Source: Riemerella columbina (GTDB lineage: Bacteria > Bacteroidota > Bacteroidia > Flavobacteriales > Weeksellaceae). Taken from it: 64,000 nt of DNA. Of the stretch, positions 37,855 through 46,191 are shown one piece after another. Where the stretch lies: the NCBI RefSeq assembly GCF_030517065.1, contig NZ_CP103950.1, forward strand, positions 1-64,000, written 5' to 3'. Each line of letters begins with the position of its first letter. Position 1 is the first letter of the stretch. Under the pieces are notes generated by a model. The model had not been told where the DNA came from, ran no database searches, and saw only the letters and a program-made list of their open reading frames with translations. The translations under genes and the position numbers were made by a program.

Positions 37855-39230
37855 TTTTCTTTGCGTTTTTTGGTTTTAGCGCCTTTAAATTCATCACGGA
37901 TAAATGGGTATTTCTGTTGCATATCTTGCACCAAACTTGGATCCATCGTGAGAGCGATTGCCAAATATTCTCGGGCTTCTAAACTTTTACCAATGTTAAA
38001 ATAAGCATTGCTCAACTGATAAAAAAGTTCGGCTCTATGGTGGATCTTTAAGGCTTTGTGCAGGGCTTCCACCGCCTCTTGATAACGCTCCACAAGCATC
38101 AACACTTCGGAATAAGCGTACCAATTATAGAAACGATTGGGCTCTGCCTCCACCAACCGATGCAAGCATTCTAAACTTTCTTCAAATTTTTCCGAATCAA
38201 TGTACAGAAAAGCCAATCTTTTCTGATATTCTATATTGTTCTCATTAAGCAAAGTGGCTTCTTTTGCGAAATAAAGTGCCTCTTGCATATTGCCCATATC
38301 CTCGTAGAGGAAAGATTGTTCCATCATCGCTAAATAAAACTGTGGGTCTTCTCTTAGCGCTTGCTGGAAGGCTTGCATCGCTTTTAGAGGTTGGGCTGCC
38401 GCCTTATAGCAGAGTCCTATTTTATAATAAGTATAGGCTTTGGTGTACTCTATTTCTAACATTTCTTGGTACACAGCAATAGCTTTGTCCCAATCTTTTA
38501 GCGCTTCGTAACAGGCAGCTTTATTGGCATAAACGCCTATAGCATCAGAGTTGATTGCCAGAAGATAGTCAAAACCACGGATGGCTTCTTCATAATTTTT
38601 CTTGTTGAAATACAACTGTCCGTACTCAAACCACGCCGTTTCTGAAAATGGAAACTCGTTGATATAGTGATTGATAAACTCTTGCGCTTCCTCGTTTCGG
38701 TTGAGTTTACCGAAGCACATCATCACATTTTCTAAGGCATAATCATCTTGTGGGTCGTATTTTAATGCCGTTTGATAATGTTTTAATGCGTTAAAAGGGT
38801 CGTCTAAATTGACATACTCATCTGCGATGAAGTTGTGCAAAAAATTCTCTTCTTCTTTGAGTTCCAGGGCTTCTTCGCAATAGTCTATGGCGCGTTTGGA
38901 ATTGCCTAAAATAGAATAATATTTAGCACAGCACACCAAAAAATCAGTGGTTTCTATCGCCACATTTTTAAGTTCTTGGATGAGTTGCTTGGCATGCGAA
39001 TATTGCTGCAATTCTAAAAGCACTTCTAACTTTTTAGTTTTGAGAGCGATAGACTGCGGATGCAACTTTAATCCAAAATTAACTGCCATTTCGGCAAAGG
39101 TAATATCTCCTAATTCTAAATAGTGGATGACTATTTCCTCTAAATCATCAGCATCAAAATAGCGTTCTTCATTGTTTTCTATCATTTCTTCGAACTGTCT
39201 TGCCAGCTCGTTTTCAAAAAATTCTTCCAT
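37851..39230 (-). CDS. tetratricopeptide repeat protein
   Basis: 459 aa, no signal peptide; mostly tandem TPR units (for example YYKIGLCYKAAAQPLKAMQAFQQALREDPQF and SNAYFNIGKSLEAREYLAIALTMDP) with an acidic N-terminus and a basic C-terminal tail (KGAKTKKRKEN). A cytoplasmic scaffold is likely. It lies 49 bp downstream of glmM on the same strand and may be in the same unit. No enzymatic motif was seen. Confidence 0.85.
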   Translation of the reverse strand: MEEFFENELARQFEEMIENNEERYFDADDLEEIVIHYLELGDITFAEMAVNFGLKLHPQSIALKTKKLEVLLELQQYSHAKQLIQELKNVAIETTDFLVCCAKYYSILGNSKRAIDYCEEALELKEEENFLHNFIADEYVNLDDPFNALKHYQTALKYDPQDDYALENVMMCFGKLNRNEEAQEFINHYINEFPFSETAWFEYGQLYFNKKNYEEAIRGFDYLLAINSDAIGVYANKAACYEALKDWDKAIAVYQEMLEIEYTKAYTYYKIGLCYKAAAQPLKAMQAFQQALREDPQFYLAMMEQSFLYEDMGNMQEALYFAKEATLLNENNIEYQKRLAFLYIDSEKFEESLECLHRLVEAEPNRFYNWYAYSEVLMLVERYQEAVEALHKALKIHHRAELFYQLSNAYFNIGKSLEAREYLAIALTMDPSLVQDMQQKYPFIRDEFKGAKTKKRKEN

Positions 39231-39279
39231 ATAAAATGTAGCATCTGTGCTTGTGTTCTAAAGGCTAAATGCCCCAACC

Positions 39280-40665
39280 TTAAGCAATGCTTTGTTTAAT
39301 TTCTTCTATAATTTGATCTGCCAAGGCATCTGCCTCTTGCTGAGAAGCAGCCTCGGTGTAGATGCGTATAATAGGCTCTGTATTGGATTTTCTTAAATGA
39401 ACCCAATTGTTTGGAAAGTCTATTTTTACGCCATCTACAGTTGATATTTCTTCGTTTTTGTAGCGCTCTGCCATTTTTTCTAAAAGAGCATCTACATCAA
39501 TATCAGGGGTGAGTTCTATTTTCTTTTTACCCATAAAATAGGCTGGGTATGTTTTTCTCAGTTCTGATACGGTTTTATTCTCCTTAGCCAAATGGGTCAA
39601 AAATAAAGCCACACCCACCAAAGAATCTCTGCCATAGTGCAAATCTGGATAAATAATACCGCCATTGCCCTCGCCGCCTATCACGGCATTTTCGGCTTTC
39701 ATCAATGTGACAACATTCACTTCGCCCACGGCACTGGCTTTATAATCTGAACCCAAGTTTCTCGCCACATCTCTAAGTGCTCGGCTGGAAGAAAGGTTGG
39801 ACACTGCCACGCCTTTTTGATGTCTTAATAAATAATCTGCCACGGCAACCAGCGTGTATTCCTCACCAAACATCTCGCCATTTTCATCTATCAAGGCTAA
39901 TCTGTCCACATCTGGATCTACCACGATGCCTAAATCGGCGTGTTCTTTTTTCACCAACTCGCAAATGTCGGTCAGATGTTCTTTTAATGGCTCTGGATTG
40001 TGCGGAAAATGACCATTAGGCTCGCAGTAGAGTTGGACCACCTCGCAGCCCAATTGCTCCAATAGTGGCGGCAGCGCAATGCCTCCCGTAGAATTAACGG
40101 CATCTAAAACGACTTTAAATTTCTTCGCTTTAATGGCTTCTGCATCTACCATCGGTAGGTCTAAAATCTTTTGGATATGAATATCAAAACCATCATTTCG
40201 AGTTTTATAAGTTCCTAATGCGTCTACCTCTGCATATTGGAAATCTTCGCTTTCGGCTAATGCCAAAACTTGAGCGCCATCTTCGCCGCTGATAAACTCG
40301 CCTTTGTCGTTCAACAACTTCAAGGCATTCCATTGTTTCGGGTTGTGAGATGCTGTGAGGATAATCCCGCCATCAGCCTTCAACTCTGGCACTATCACTT
40401 CTACCGTTGGTGTGGTAGAAAGCCCTAAATCTATCACATGAATACCCAAACCTTGCAGCGTAGCCACCACAAGAGAAGAGACCATAGCGCCAGAAATACG
40501 GGCATCGCGCCCAATTACCAAAGTGAGGTCTTTTTTATTTTTCTCCTGCTGTAGCCAAGTTCCAAAAGCGGAGGTAAATTTAACCACATCCAGCGGCGTT
40601 AGGTTATCATTAACCGCACCACCAATAGTTCCACGAATTCCTGAGATAGATTTAATCAGTGCCAT
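39280..40665 (-). CDS. glmM: phosphoglucosamine mutase / phosphomannomutase
   Basis: 461 aa from ATG 40665 (MALIKSISGIRGTIGG); seven more open codons upstream are unneeded. Active-site phosphoserine loop TASHNPKQWN, metal loop DPDVDRLALID, sugar loop GEGNGG and the phosphate-binding RKSNTEPIIRIY are in order. It interconverts hexosamine (or hexose) 1- and 6-phosphates; GlmM feeds UDP-GlcNAc for peptidoglycan and LPS. The exact sugar cannot be fixed from sequence. A TATCTTTG box lies at 40695-40702. Confidence 0.9.
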   Translation of the reverse strand: MALIKSISGIRGTIGGAVNDNLTPLDVVKFTSAFGTWLQQEKNKKDLTLVIGRDARISGAMVSSLVVATLQGLGIHVIDLGLSTTPTVEVIVPELKADGGIILTASHNPKQWNALKLLNDKGEFISGEDGAQVLALAESEDFQYAEVDALGTYKTRNDGFDIHIQKILDLPMVDAEAIKAKKFKVVLDAVNSTGGIALPPLLEQLGCEVVQLYCEPNGHFPHNPEPLKEHLTDICELVKKEHADLGIVVDPDVDRLALIDENGEMFGEEYTLVAVADYLLRHQKGVAVSNLSSSRALRDVARNLGSDYKASAVGEVNVVTLMKAENAVIGGEGNGGIIYPDLHYGRDSLVGVALFLTHLAKENKTVSELRKTYPAYFMGKKKIELTPDIDVDALLEKMAERYKNEEISTVDGVKIDFPNNWVHLRKSNTEPIIRIYTEAASQQEADALADQIIEEIKQSIA

Positions 40666-40694
40666 TTTGTTTAGTTTAATGTCCAATTGATATG

Positions 40695-40702
40695 CAAAGA
40701 TA
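40695..40702 (-). promoter_or_regulatory. -7 element of glmM
   Basis: Minus-strand TATCTTTG within the 15-mer AAAACCTTATCTTTG, 29 bp before the ATG. A TTG lies 11 nt upstream, too close for the usual -33 element. Confidence 0.6.
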
Positions 40703-40834
40703 AGGTTTTATCTCAACTTAATCCACATAATTTCTCAACAAAATAAGGCCTCAATAAAATCAAGATTCACCCCCTCCAACTTAAACCCCAAATACAGGGA
40801 AAGCGCAAGCACCGCTCATCAAACAAAAATCATC

Positions 40835-40865
40835 TTGGGGCTTCAAATAAAAAATGCTACTTTTG
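40835..40865 (+). promoter_or_regulatory. promoter of the sulfur-handling operon
   Basis: TTG (40835-40837), 20-nt spacer, TACTTTTG (40858-40865). The start would be near 40871, after the first in-frame ATG at 40867. The real start of the first gene is therefore the ATG at 40888. Confidence 0.8.
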
Positions 40866-40887
40866 TATGGTTTTAAAATCAACTCTT

Positions 40888-41331
40888 ATGAAAAAAGAAA
40901 ATATCATCAAAAAAATTATTGAAGAACAACAGAAAGTCATCAGCAACTTCCAAAACTCTGTGGAGCGCTTCCGCAATGCATCAGACTTAGATGAAGAAGC
41001 CACGCACGACAGAGAGGACTTCTCCCACCAGACCGAGGCTAAGGATATGCAACTCCGCTTTGAGCAATTGGTAAAAAGCGCCGAAGCCAACCTCCTCTTT
41101 TTAGAAAAAGCCATAGATGAACCCCGCACGGGCATAGAATCTGGCGCCTTAATAGAAACGGATAAAAACTATATTTTCATCGGGATTTCCGTATCGCCGT
41201 TTAAAATCCAAGATAAGGAGGTCATCTGCATCTCCGAAGAAGCCCCTATTTTCGCCAAAATAAAAGATGCCAAAATAGGCGACACCATTGATTTTGGTAG
41301 CCATCAAATTCAAATCATCAGCATTTCTTAA
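40888..41331 (+). CDS. GreA/GreB C-terminal-like protein
   Basis: 147 aa. A helical N-terminal half (IIKKIIEEQQKVISNFQNSVERF) with EATHDREDFSHQTEAKDMQLRFEQL, then a C-terminal beta domain (GALIETDKNYIFIGISVSP ... IFAKIKDAKIGDTIDFGSHQIQIISIS) resembling the FKBP-like domain of Gre transcript-cleavage factors. The acidic tip of true GreA is not obvious, so binding in the RNA polymerase secondary channel without cleavage is possible. It is the first gene of the seven-gene unit, 11 bp before the lipoprotein. Function unknown. Confidence 0.65.
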   Translation: MKKENIIKKIIEEQQKVISNFQNSVERFRNASDLDEEATHDREDFSHQTEAKDMQLRFEQLVKSAEANLLFLEKAIDEPRTGIESGALIETDKNYIFIGISVSPFKIQDKEVICISEEAPIFAKIKDAKIGDTIDFGSHQIQIISIS

Positions 41332-41342
41332 ATCCTAACCTT

Positions 41343-41720
41343 ATGAACACACGCAACATCAAACCCTTCGCCATAGGCTTAGCCCTACTGAGCGTGGTCT
41401 ATTGCAAGAAAACAGAGGCTACACCAGCCACCACAGCAGAAAGCGCCACCACGGTAGAGGAAGATTTGGTACAGCCTGAAATCATCTTAACCAATGCCGA
41501 GGGCACGCCGCTTAAAGTCGTTTACTTCGCCGAAGGCAATGCCGTAGCGGTTAAGCTGACCAAGGCGGAAGAACCGCAGAAAACCCTACACGCCAAAGGC
41601 ACTTCCGAGAAGGGCAACCCCCTCTTTACCGACGGCGAGTGGACTTGGGAGATGTCCGAAGATGGCACAGGCGGCACCCTTACCGATGTCCAAGGCAAAA
41701 CCAGCGTTTTTAAAAAATAA
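41343..41720 (+). CDS. small putative lipoprotein
   Basis: 125 aa. A hydrophobic leader ends at VVYCKK (Cys21); Tyr before the Cys is unusual for a lipobox, but CKK is common after flavobacterial lipoprotein sites. An Ala/Thr-rich linker precedes a small beta domain (LKVVYFAEGNAVAVKLTKAEEPQKTLHAKGTSEKG) faintly like MliC lysozyme-inhibitor folds. No function is assigned. It lies 3 bp before the TauE gene, thus in the sulfur operon. Confidence 0.7.
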   Translation: MNTRNIKPFAIGLALLSVVYCKKTEATPATTAESATTVEEDLVQPEIILTNAEGTPLKVVYFAEGNAVAVKLTKAEEPQKTLHAKGTSEKGNPLFTDGEWTWEMSEDGTGGTLTDVQGKTSVFKK

Positions 41721-41723
41721 ACT

Positions 41724-42524
41724 ATGGAAGTCTTAGGCTATGGTTGTGCAGTCATCATAGGGCTCATCCTTGGGCTCATCGGGGGCGGAGGCAGTATCCT
41801 GAGCGTTCCCGTGCTGGCGTACCTCTACCATTTAGATGCCGTTACAGCGACCGCCTATTCCTTATTTGTGGTGGGCTGTACCAGTGCTGTGGGCTCCGTG
41901 GGGTATTTTAAAGCGCGCCAAGTCCGCCTAAGCACAGCGCTATGGTTTGGGTTACCCTCGCTACTGGGGGTTATTTTCTCCAGACGCTTGGTGGTGCCGC
42001 ACCTCCCCCACTACATTATCCACCGCTGGGGCATTACTCTGACCAAAGATATGTTCCTGCTCCTCGTTTTTGCAGTGCTGATGCTCTTAGCCGCCTATAA
42101 AATGATTGCCGCTGCCAGCATCTCCCCCACCAGCGCCAAACCCTCGGCAGCACGCACCACGCTACTGATTTCGCAGGGATTGTTGGTCGGCATTGTTACA
42201 GGGCTCATCGGCGCTGGCGGGGGCTTCCTCATCGTGCCTGCCTTAGTGATGCTCTTAGGGCTTAAGATGAAAGAAGCCGTGGGAACTTCCCTATTCATCA
42301 TCGCCATCAATTCGTTGATTGGCTTTGCCAGTTCGTTGGATAGCCTCAGTATCCGCTGGACTTTCCTCCTTACCTTTACCGCTTTATCCATTTTAGGGAT
42401 TTCAATCGGGCTGATGCTCGCTAAAAGGATAGACGGCAAGAGACTAAAACCGCTCTTTGGGTGGTTGGTACTCGTCATGGGCATTTACATTATCATTAAA
42501 GAATTATTATTAACCTCAAGATAA
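41724..42524 (+). CDS. TauE/SafE family sulfite/sulfonate exporter
   Basis: 266 aa with about eight predicted membrane helices in two inverted halves. Each half opens with the family glycine motif: IIGLILGLIGGGGSILSVPVLAY (N-terminal) and LVGIVTGLIGAGGGFLIVPALVM (second half). TauE/SafE proteins export sulfite, sulfoacetate or related organosulfur anions. Its place directly before a persulfide dioxygenase suggests export of the sulfite made by that enzyme. Confidence 0.9.
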   Translation: MEVLGYGCAVIIGLILGLIGGGGSILSVPVLAYLYHLDAVTATAYSLFVVGCTSAVGSVGYFKARQVRLSTALWFGLPSLLGVIFSRRLVVPHLPHYIIHRWGITLTKDMFLLLVFAVLMLLAAYKMIAAASISPTSAKPSAARTTLLISQGLLVGIVTGLIGAGGGFLIVPALVMLLGLKMKEAVGTSLFIIAINSLIGFASSLDSLSIRWTFLLTFTALSILGISIGLMLAKRIDGKRLKPLFGWLVLVMGIYIIIKELLLTSR

Positions 42525-42546
42525 AACCATAAAAAAAGATCTCACA

Positions 42547-43953
42547 ATGAATATAGAACAAATATACACAGGCTGTTTAGCACAAGGCGCTTACTACATT
42601 ACCGATGGGAAAGAAGCCGCCATTATAGACCCTCTTCGCGAGGTACAGCCCTATATAGACCGCTTGGAGAAAGATGGCGCTACGCTTAAATATATTTTTG
42701 AAACCCACTTCCACGCCGATTTCGTTTCTGGGCATTTAGACCTTAGCCGAAAGACTGGCGCACCCATTATCTACGGCCCTACAGCCAACCCAGATTTTGA
42801 AGCCACCATTGCCGAAGATGGCGCTATTTTTCCGTTAGGGAATATCAAAATCAAAGTCCTCCACACCCCAGGGCATACTATGGAGAGCAGCTGTTTCCTC
42901 CTGATTGATGAGCAAGGCAAGGAAATCGCTCTTTTTAGCGGCGACACCCTATTCTTAGGCGATGTGGGGCGCCCCGACTTAGCACAGAAAGCCACCAACC
43001 TCACACAAGAGGCTTTAGCGGGACTCCTCTACGATAGCCTTTATCAAAAAATACGCCCTCTGCCAGATGAGGTGACCGTATACCCTGCACACGGGGCGGG
43101 CTCGGCGTGTGGCAAGAATATGATGAAGGAAACCGTGGACACCTTAGGACACCAGAAAGAAATCAATTACGCCCTCAACCAGCCCAATAAAGAAGCCTTT
43201 ATCAATGCCGTTTTAGATGGGCTAACCGCACCACCGCAATATTTCGGAATGAATGTCGCAATGAACAAAAGCGGCTACAAAAGCTTTGATGAAGTGATGA
43301 GCCACGGGCACCGCCCCCTTTCTGTGGAAGACTTTGAAGCCATTGCCGAGGAAAGCCACGCCTTAATTTTAGACACCAGAAACGCCGCCGACTTCCACAA
43401 AGGCTTTATCCCGAATGCCATCAACATTGGTTTAAAGGGAAGCTTTGCCCCTTGGGTAGGCGCTATGATTGTAGATGTACAGCAACCGCTCCTCTTGGTT
43501 TGTGATAAAGGCACCGAGGAAGAAGTGATCACCCGACTTTCGCGCGTGGGCTTTGACCATGTTTTAGGCTTTTTAGATGGCGGTTTTGAAGCTTGGAAAA
43601 ACGCAGGCAAAGAAATAGACACCATTACCCGAATTTCTGCGGAAGACTTTGCAAAGCGCTATACGCCAGATGCCCAAGTGGTAGATGTAAGGAACCTCGG
43701 AGAGTATAGTGCCGAACATCTTGTAGATGCCCTGCATTATCCATTAGGAGAGCTCAACCAATGGGCGATCAAGTTGGGCGACCAGCCCTTCTACCTCCAC
43801 TGTGCTGGGGGCTACCGCAGTATGATTGCCGCCAGCATCCTCAACTCTCGGGGGATTAGAAATTTCATCGAGATTGACGGCGGATACAATAAAATCAAGG
43901 ATACAGACCTCCCCAAAACGGATTTTGTCTGTCCTTCGCAACTTAAATCTTAA
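42547..43953 (+). CDS. persulfide dioxygenase-like MBL fold fused to two rhodanese domains
   Basis: 468 aa. Residues 1-~220 are a metallo-beta-lactamase fold with THFHADFVSGH (His54, His56, Asp58, His63), HTPGHTMES and SGDTLFLGDVGRPD, as in ETHE1-type persulfide dioxygenases that oxidise glutathione persulfide to sulfite. The His of the usual HADH is Phe59. Two rhodanese domains follow: LLVCDKGTEEEV and YLHCAGGYRSM, each with the sulfur-carrying Cys. Such fusions pass sulfane sulfur between persulfide and thiosulfate/sulfite. Confidence 0.9.
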   Translation: MNIEQIYTGCLAQGAYYITDGKEAAIIDPLREVQPYIDRLEKDGATLKYIFETHFHADFVSGHLDLSRKTGAPIIYGPTANPDFEATIAEDGAIFPLGNIKIKVLHTPGHTMESSCFLLIDEQGKEIALFSGDTLFLGDVGRPDLAQKATNLTQEALAGLLYDSLYQKIRPLPDEVTVYPAHGAGSACGKNMMKETVDTLGHQKEINYALNQPNKEAFINAVLDGLTAPPQYFGMNVAMNKSGYKSFDEVMSHGHRPLSVEDFEAIAEESHALILDTRNAADFHKGFIPNAINIGLKGSFAPWVGAMIVDVQQPLLLVCDKGTEEEVITRLSRVGFDHVLGFLDGGFEAWKNAGKEIDTITRISAEDFAKRYTPDAQVVDVRNLGEYSAEHLVDALHYPLGELNQWAIKLGDQPFYLHCAGGYRSMIAASILNSRGIRNFIEIDGGYNKIKDTDLPKTDFVCPSQLKS

Positions 43954-43956
43954 CCG

Positions 43957-44613
43957 ATGATGAAGACGAAATACTGGCTTTTCAGTTGTATTTTAGCCTT
44001 AGGCATAGGCTTCGGCAGGGCGCAGAAAGTGGCACTTGCCGACCTCATCAACCAAAAACAAACGGTACTCATTGATGTGCGCACACCAGAGGAGTTCGCC
44101 GAAGGCAGCGCCGCAGGAGCGCTCAACCTCCCGCTGAGCCAATTGGCTCAGCATTTAGACCGTGTGCCCAAACATCAGCCCATTATCGTGTTTTGCAGAA
44201 GTGGCAAAAGAGCCGCCGAAGCAAAGAAATTATTGGAGCAAAAACAATATCATCAAGTGTATAACGGAGGCTCTTGGCAGTCTATAAAATCTTTACAAAA
44301 AATGAATATCTTAGACCAAATTCAGTTCAGTGCAGAAAAACCCAGTGTGGTGATCATCAAAAAAGATGAAACCGTAAAATACTTTGCCGTAGGTTTGGCA
44401 AAAAATACCGTGTTAAAAAAACACACCACCCCCGTACCCACCACCTTGGTTGTGATTAAAGGCAGCGTGGACTTCCTCATTCAAGGGGAGCGCCTTCGCC
44501 TTAACAGCTATGACACCTACGATATTCCTGTGAATATAGAACACGAGGTGGTGGGCGTAGAGGAGGAAAATATATTTTTAATCACCCAAGAAATCGGTTC
44601 TAAAGATGCTTAG
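43957..44613 (+). CDS. exported rhodanese-cupin fusion protein
   Basis: 218 aa. A signal peptide (YWLFSCILALGIGFGRAQ) is followed by a rhodanese domain (LIDVRTPEEFAEGSAAGALNLPL, IVFCRSGKRA with catalytic Cys). The C-terminal cupin-like barrel (LKKHTTPVPTTLVVIKGSVDFLIQGERL ... DIPVNIEHEVVGVEEENIFLI) may bind a metal or an anionic ligand. The fusion is unusual. It starts 3 bp after the dioxygenase gene and overlaps the next rhodanese gene by 8 bp. It probably handles sulfane sulfur in the periplasm. Confidence 0.8.
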   Translation: MMKTKYWLFSCILALGIGFGRAQKVALADLINQKQTVLIDVRTPEEFAEGSAAGALNLPLSQLAQHLDRVPKHQPIIVFCRSGKRAAEAKKLLEQKQYHQVYNGGSWQSIKSLQKMNILDQIQFSAEKPSVVIIKKDETVKYFAVGLAKNTVLKKHTTPVPTTLVVIKGSVDFLIQGERLRLNSYDTYDIPVNIEHEVVGVEEENIFLITQEIGSKDA

Positions 44614-44917
44614 TTGGTTCAAAAGTTTATTCGGAAAGTCGGCACCCAATTTCAAAAAAATGGTGCAGGAGGGCGCTCAGATTGTAGATGTTCGCACTGG
44701 CGCCGAGTTTTCTAATGGGCATATCCCCAATGCGCAGAACCTACCGCTCCAAGATTTGAAACAACAATGGCATCATTTAGATAAAAACAAACCCGTGATT
44801 ACCTGTTGTGCCAGCGGTGTTAGGAGCGCTTCGGCAGCGGCATTGCTCAAGAATAATGGCTTTATCGCCTATAATGGCGGCAGCTGGAAATCGCTACAAA
44901 GACAAATTTCAAACTAA
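44606..44917 (+). CDS. single-domain rhodanese
   Basis: 103 aa cytoplasmic sulfurtransferase: IVDVRTGAEFSNGHIPNAQNLPL and the active-site loop VITCCASGVRSASAAALL with the persulfide Cys. It is translationally coupled to the exported rhodanese-cupin gene by an 8-bp overlap and followed after 17 bp by thioredoxin, which could reduce its persulfide. Confidence 0.9.
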   Translation: MLSWFKSLFGKSAPNFKKMVQEGAQIVDVRTGAEFSNGHIPNAQNLPLQDLKQQWHHLDKNKPVITCCASGVRSASAAALLKNNGFIAYNGGSWKSLQRQISN

Positions 44918-44934
44918 CTAAAAAAAGAAAAACG

Positions 44935-45234
44935 ATGTCCCAAAAGTTTAATGAATTGATACAGTCCGAACAGCCTGTGCTCGTGGATTTTTTTGCCACT
45001 TGGTGCCAGCCGTGCAAAGTGCAATCTTCGGTTTTAGAGCCTGTGAAAGCCAACATCGGTGAGGCTGCGAGAATTGTAAAAGTGGATATTGACCGCTATC
45101 CAGACATAGCCGCCACTTACCAAGTGCGCAGCGTGCCTACTTTAATTTTATTCCAAAAAGGCGAGGTACTTTGGCGCGGCAGCGGCGTCCACGATGTGAA
45201 CACCCTCACTCAAATCATTCAGCAACATTTATAA
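44935..45234 (+). CDS. trxA: thioredoxin
   Basis: 99 aa. Thioredoxin fold with active site FATWCQPCKVQSS (WCxPC with Gln instead of the usual Gly) and the cis-proline loop RSVPTLILFQKG. It is the last gene of the sulfur operon and likely reduces persulfides or disulfides formed by the rhodaneses. A terminator follows at 45253-45288. Whether it is the main thioredoxin of the cell is unknown. Confidence 0.9.
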   Translation: MSQKFNELIQSEQPVLVDFFATWCQPCKVQSSVLEPVKANIGEAARIVKVDIDRYPDIAATYQVRSVPTLILFQKGEVLWRGSGVHDVNTLTQIIQQHL

Positions 45235-45252
45235 TTTTAATCCTTATCCATA

Positions 45253-45288
45253 AAAAATCCATAGACCTATAACGCTCTATGGATTTTT
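45253..45288. terminator. bidirectional terminator trx/surE
   Basis: AAAAATCCATAGA (45253-45265) pairs perfectly with TCTATGGATTTTT (45276-45288) between convergent genes. Confidence 0.92.
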
Positions 45289-45308
45289 GGTTGAATTTGA
45301 TTTTGCTG

Positions 45309-46076
45309 TTAGCAATTGAGGATGTTCCCCAAAGACTCAATATGCTCGTGGGCGGTCAGGTCAAATTTAACTGGCACTATGGTGATGTAGCCCTCGGCAA
45401 GGGCGTTTTCATCAGCCTCTGGCGAGGTATCCATATTATTAAAATAGCCTGTGAGCCAGTAGTATTTTTTGCCGTGAGGATTGGTGCGCTCGTCAAAATT
45501 TTCTTCCCATTTGGCATCGGCTTGTTTGCAAACCTTCACGCCTTTAATCTCTTCTTTTTTCAGTTTTGGGATATTGACATTCAGCACAATGCCTTTGGGT
45601 AAAGGGTGGGCTAAGGTTTTCTTCACAATCTCTTGGATGTAAGTTTTGGCTTGAGAGAAATCGGCATCCCAGCTGAAGTCTAATAATGAAAAGCCTATCG
45701 CCTGCAAGCCCTCCACACCTGCTTCCACCGCGGCAGACATCGTCCCTGAGTAGATCACATTGATAGAAGAATTGGCACCGTGGTTGATGCCAGACACCAC
45801 TATATCGGGCTTTCGGGTTAATATTTTGTCCAGCGCGAATTTAACGCAATCCACTGGCGTGCCGCTTAGCGCATAGTCTTTCTGCGGTCCTTCCATAGAG
45901 ATTTCCTCATAAGTAAGCGTGGAATTGATGGTAATGGCGTGCCCCTTCCCTGACTGTGGGGAGTTAGGTGCCACCACCACGACATCGCCAATTTCGTTCA
46001 TAAAATCAACTAAATTCCGAATCCCAGGTGCGGTAATGCCATCATCATTGGTGACCAATATCAGTGGTTTTTTCAT
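45309..46076 (-). CDS. surE: 5'/3'-nucleotidase SurE
   Basis: 255 aa. N-terminal metal-binding LVTNDDGITAPGI, then VVVAPNSPQSGKGHAIT, GTPVDCVKFAL and VVSGINHGANSSINVIYSGTMSAA, all SurE landmarks. It hydrolyses nucleoside monophosphates and polyphosphate with a divalent metal. A TAATTTTG box (complement of 46093-46100) lies close upstream, so the leader is short. Single-gene unit divergent from the protease gene. Confidence 0.95.
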   Translation of the reverse strand: MKKPLILVTNDDGITAPGIRNLVDFMNEIGDVVVVAPNSPQSGKGHAITINSTLTYEEISMEGPQKDYALSGTPVDCVKFALDKILTRKPDIVVSGINHGANSSINVIYSGTMSAAVEAGVEGLQAIGFSLLDFSWDADFSQAKTYIQEIVKKTLAHPLPKGIVLNVNIPKLKKEEIKGVKVCKQADAKWEENFDERTNPHGKKYYWLTGYFNNMDTSPEADENALAEGYITIVPVKFDLTAHEHIESLGNILNC

Positions 46077-46138
46077 AAAAAATAATTTTTCACAAAATTA
46101 ACTAAAAAATCTGTAGTAATGAGAAAATAGCCCTAAAT

Positions 46139-46168
46139 TTGTCAGTTAAAAAATTATCATTACTTTTG
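46139..46168 (+). promoter_or_regulatory. promoter of the tail-specific protease gene
   Basis: TTG (46139-46141), 19-nt spacer, TACTTTTG (46161-46168), 23 bp before the ATG at 46192. The -7 box and spacer length equal those of rrn P1 and P3. Confidence 0.85.
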
Positions 46169-46191
46169 AGTTTAAATATCCACTTTATATT

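Noticed and set aside
40867-40887. ATG at 40867 as start of the Gre-like gene
   Set aside because: It lies 1 nt after the -7 box and would be upstream of the predicted transcription start.
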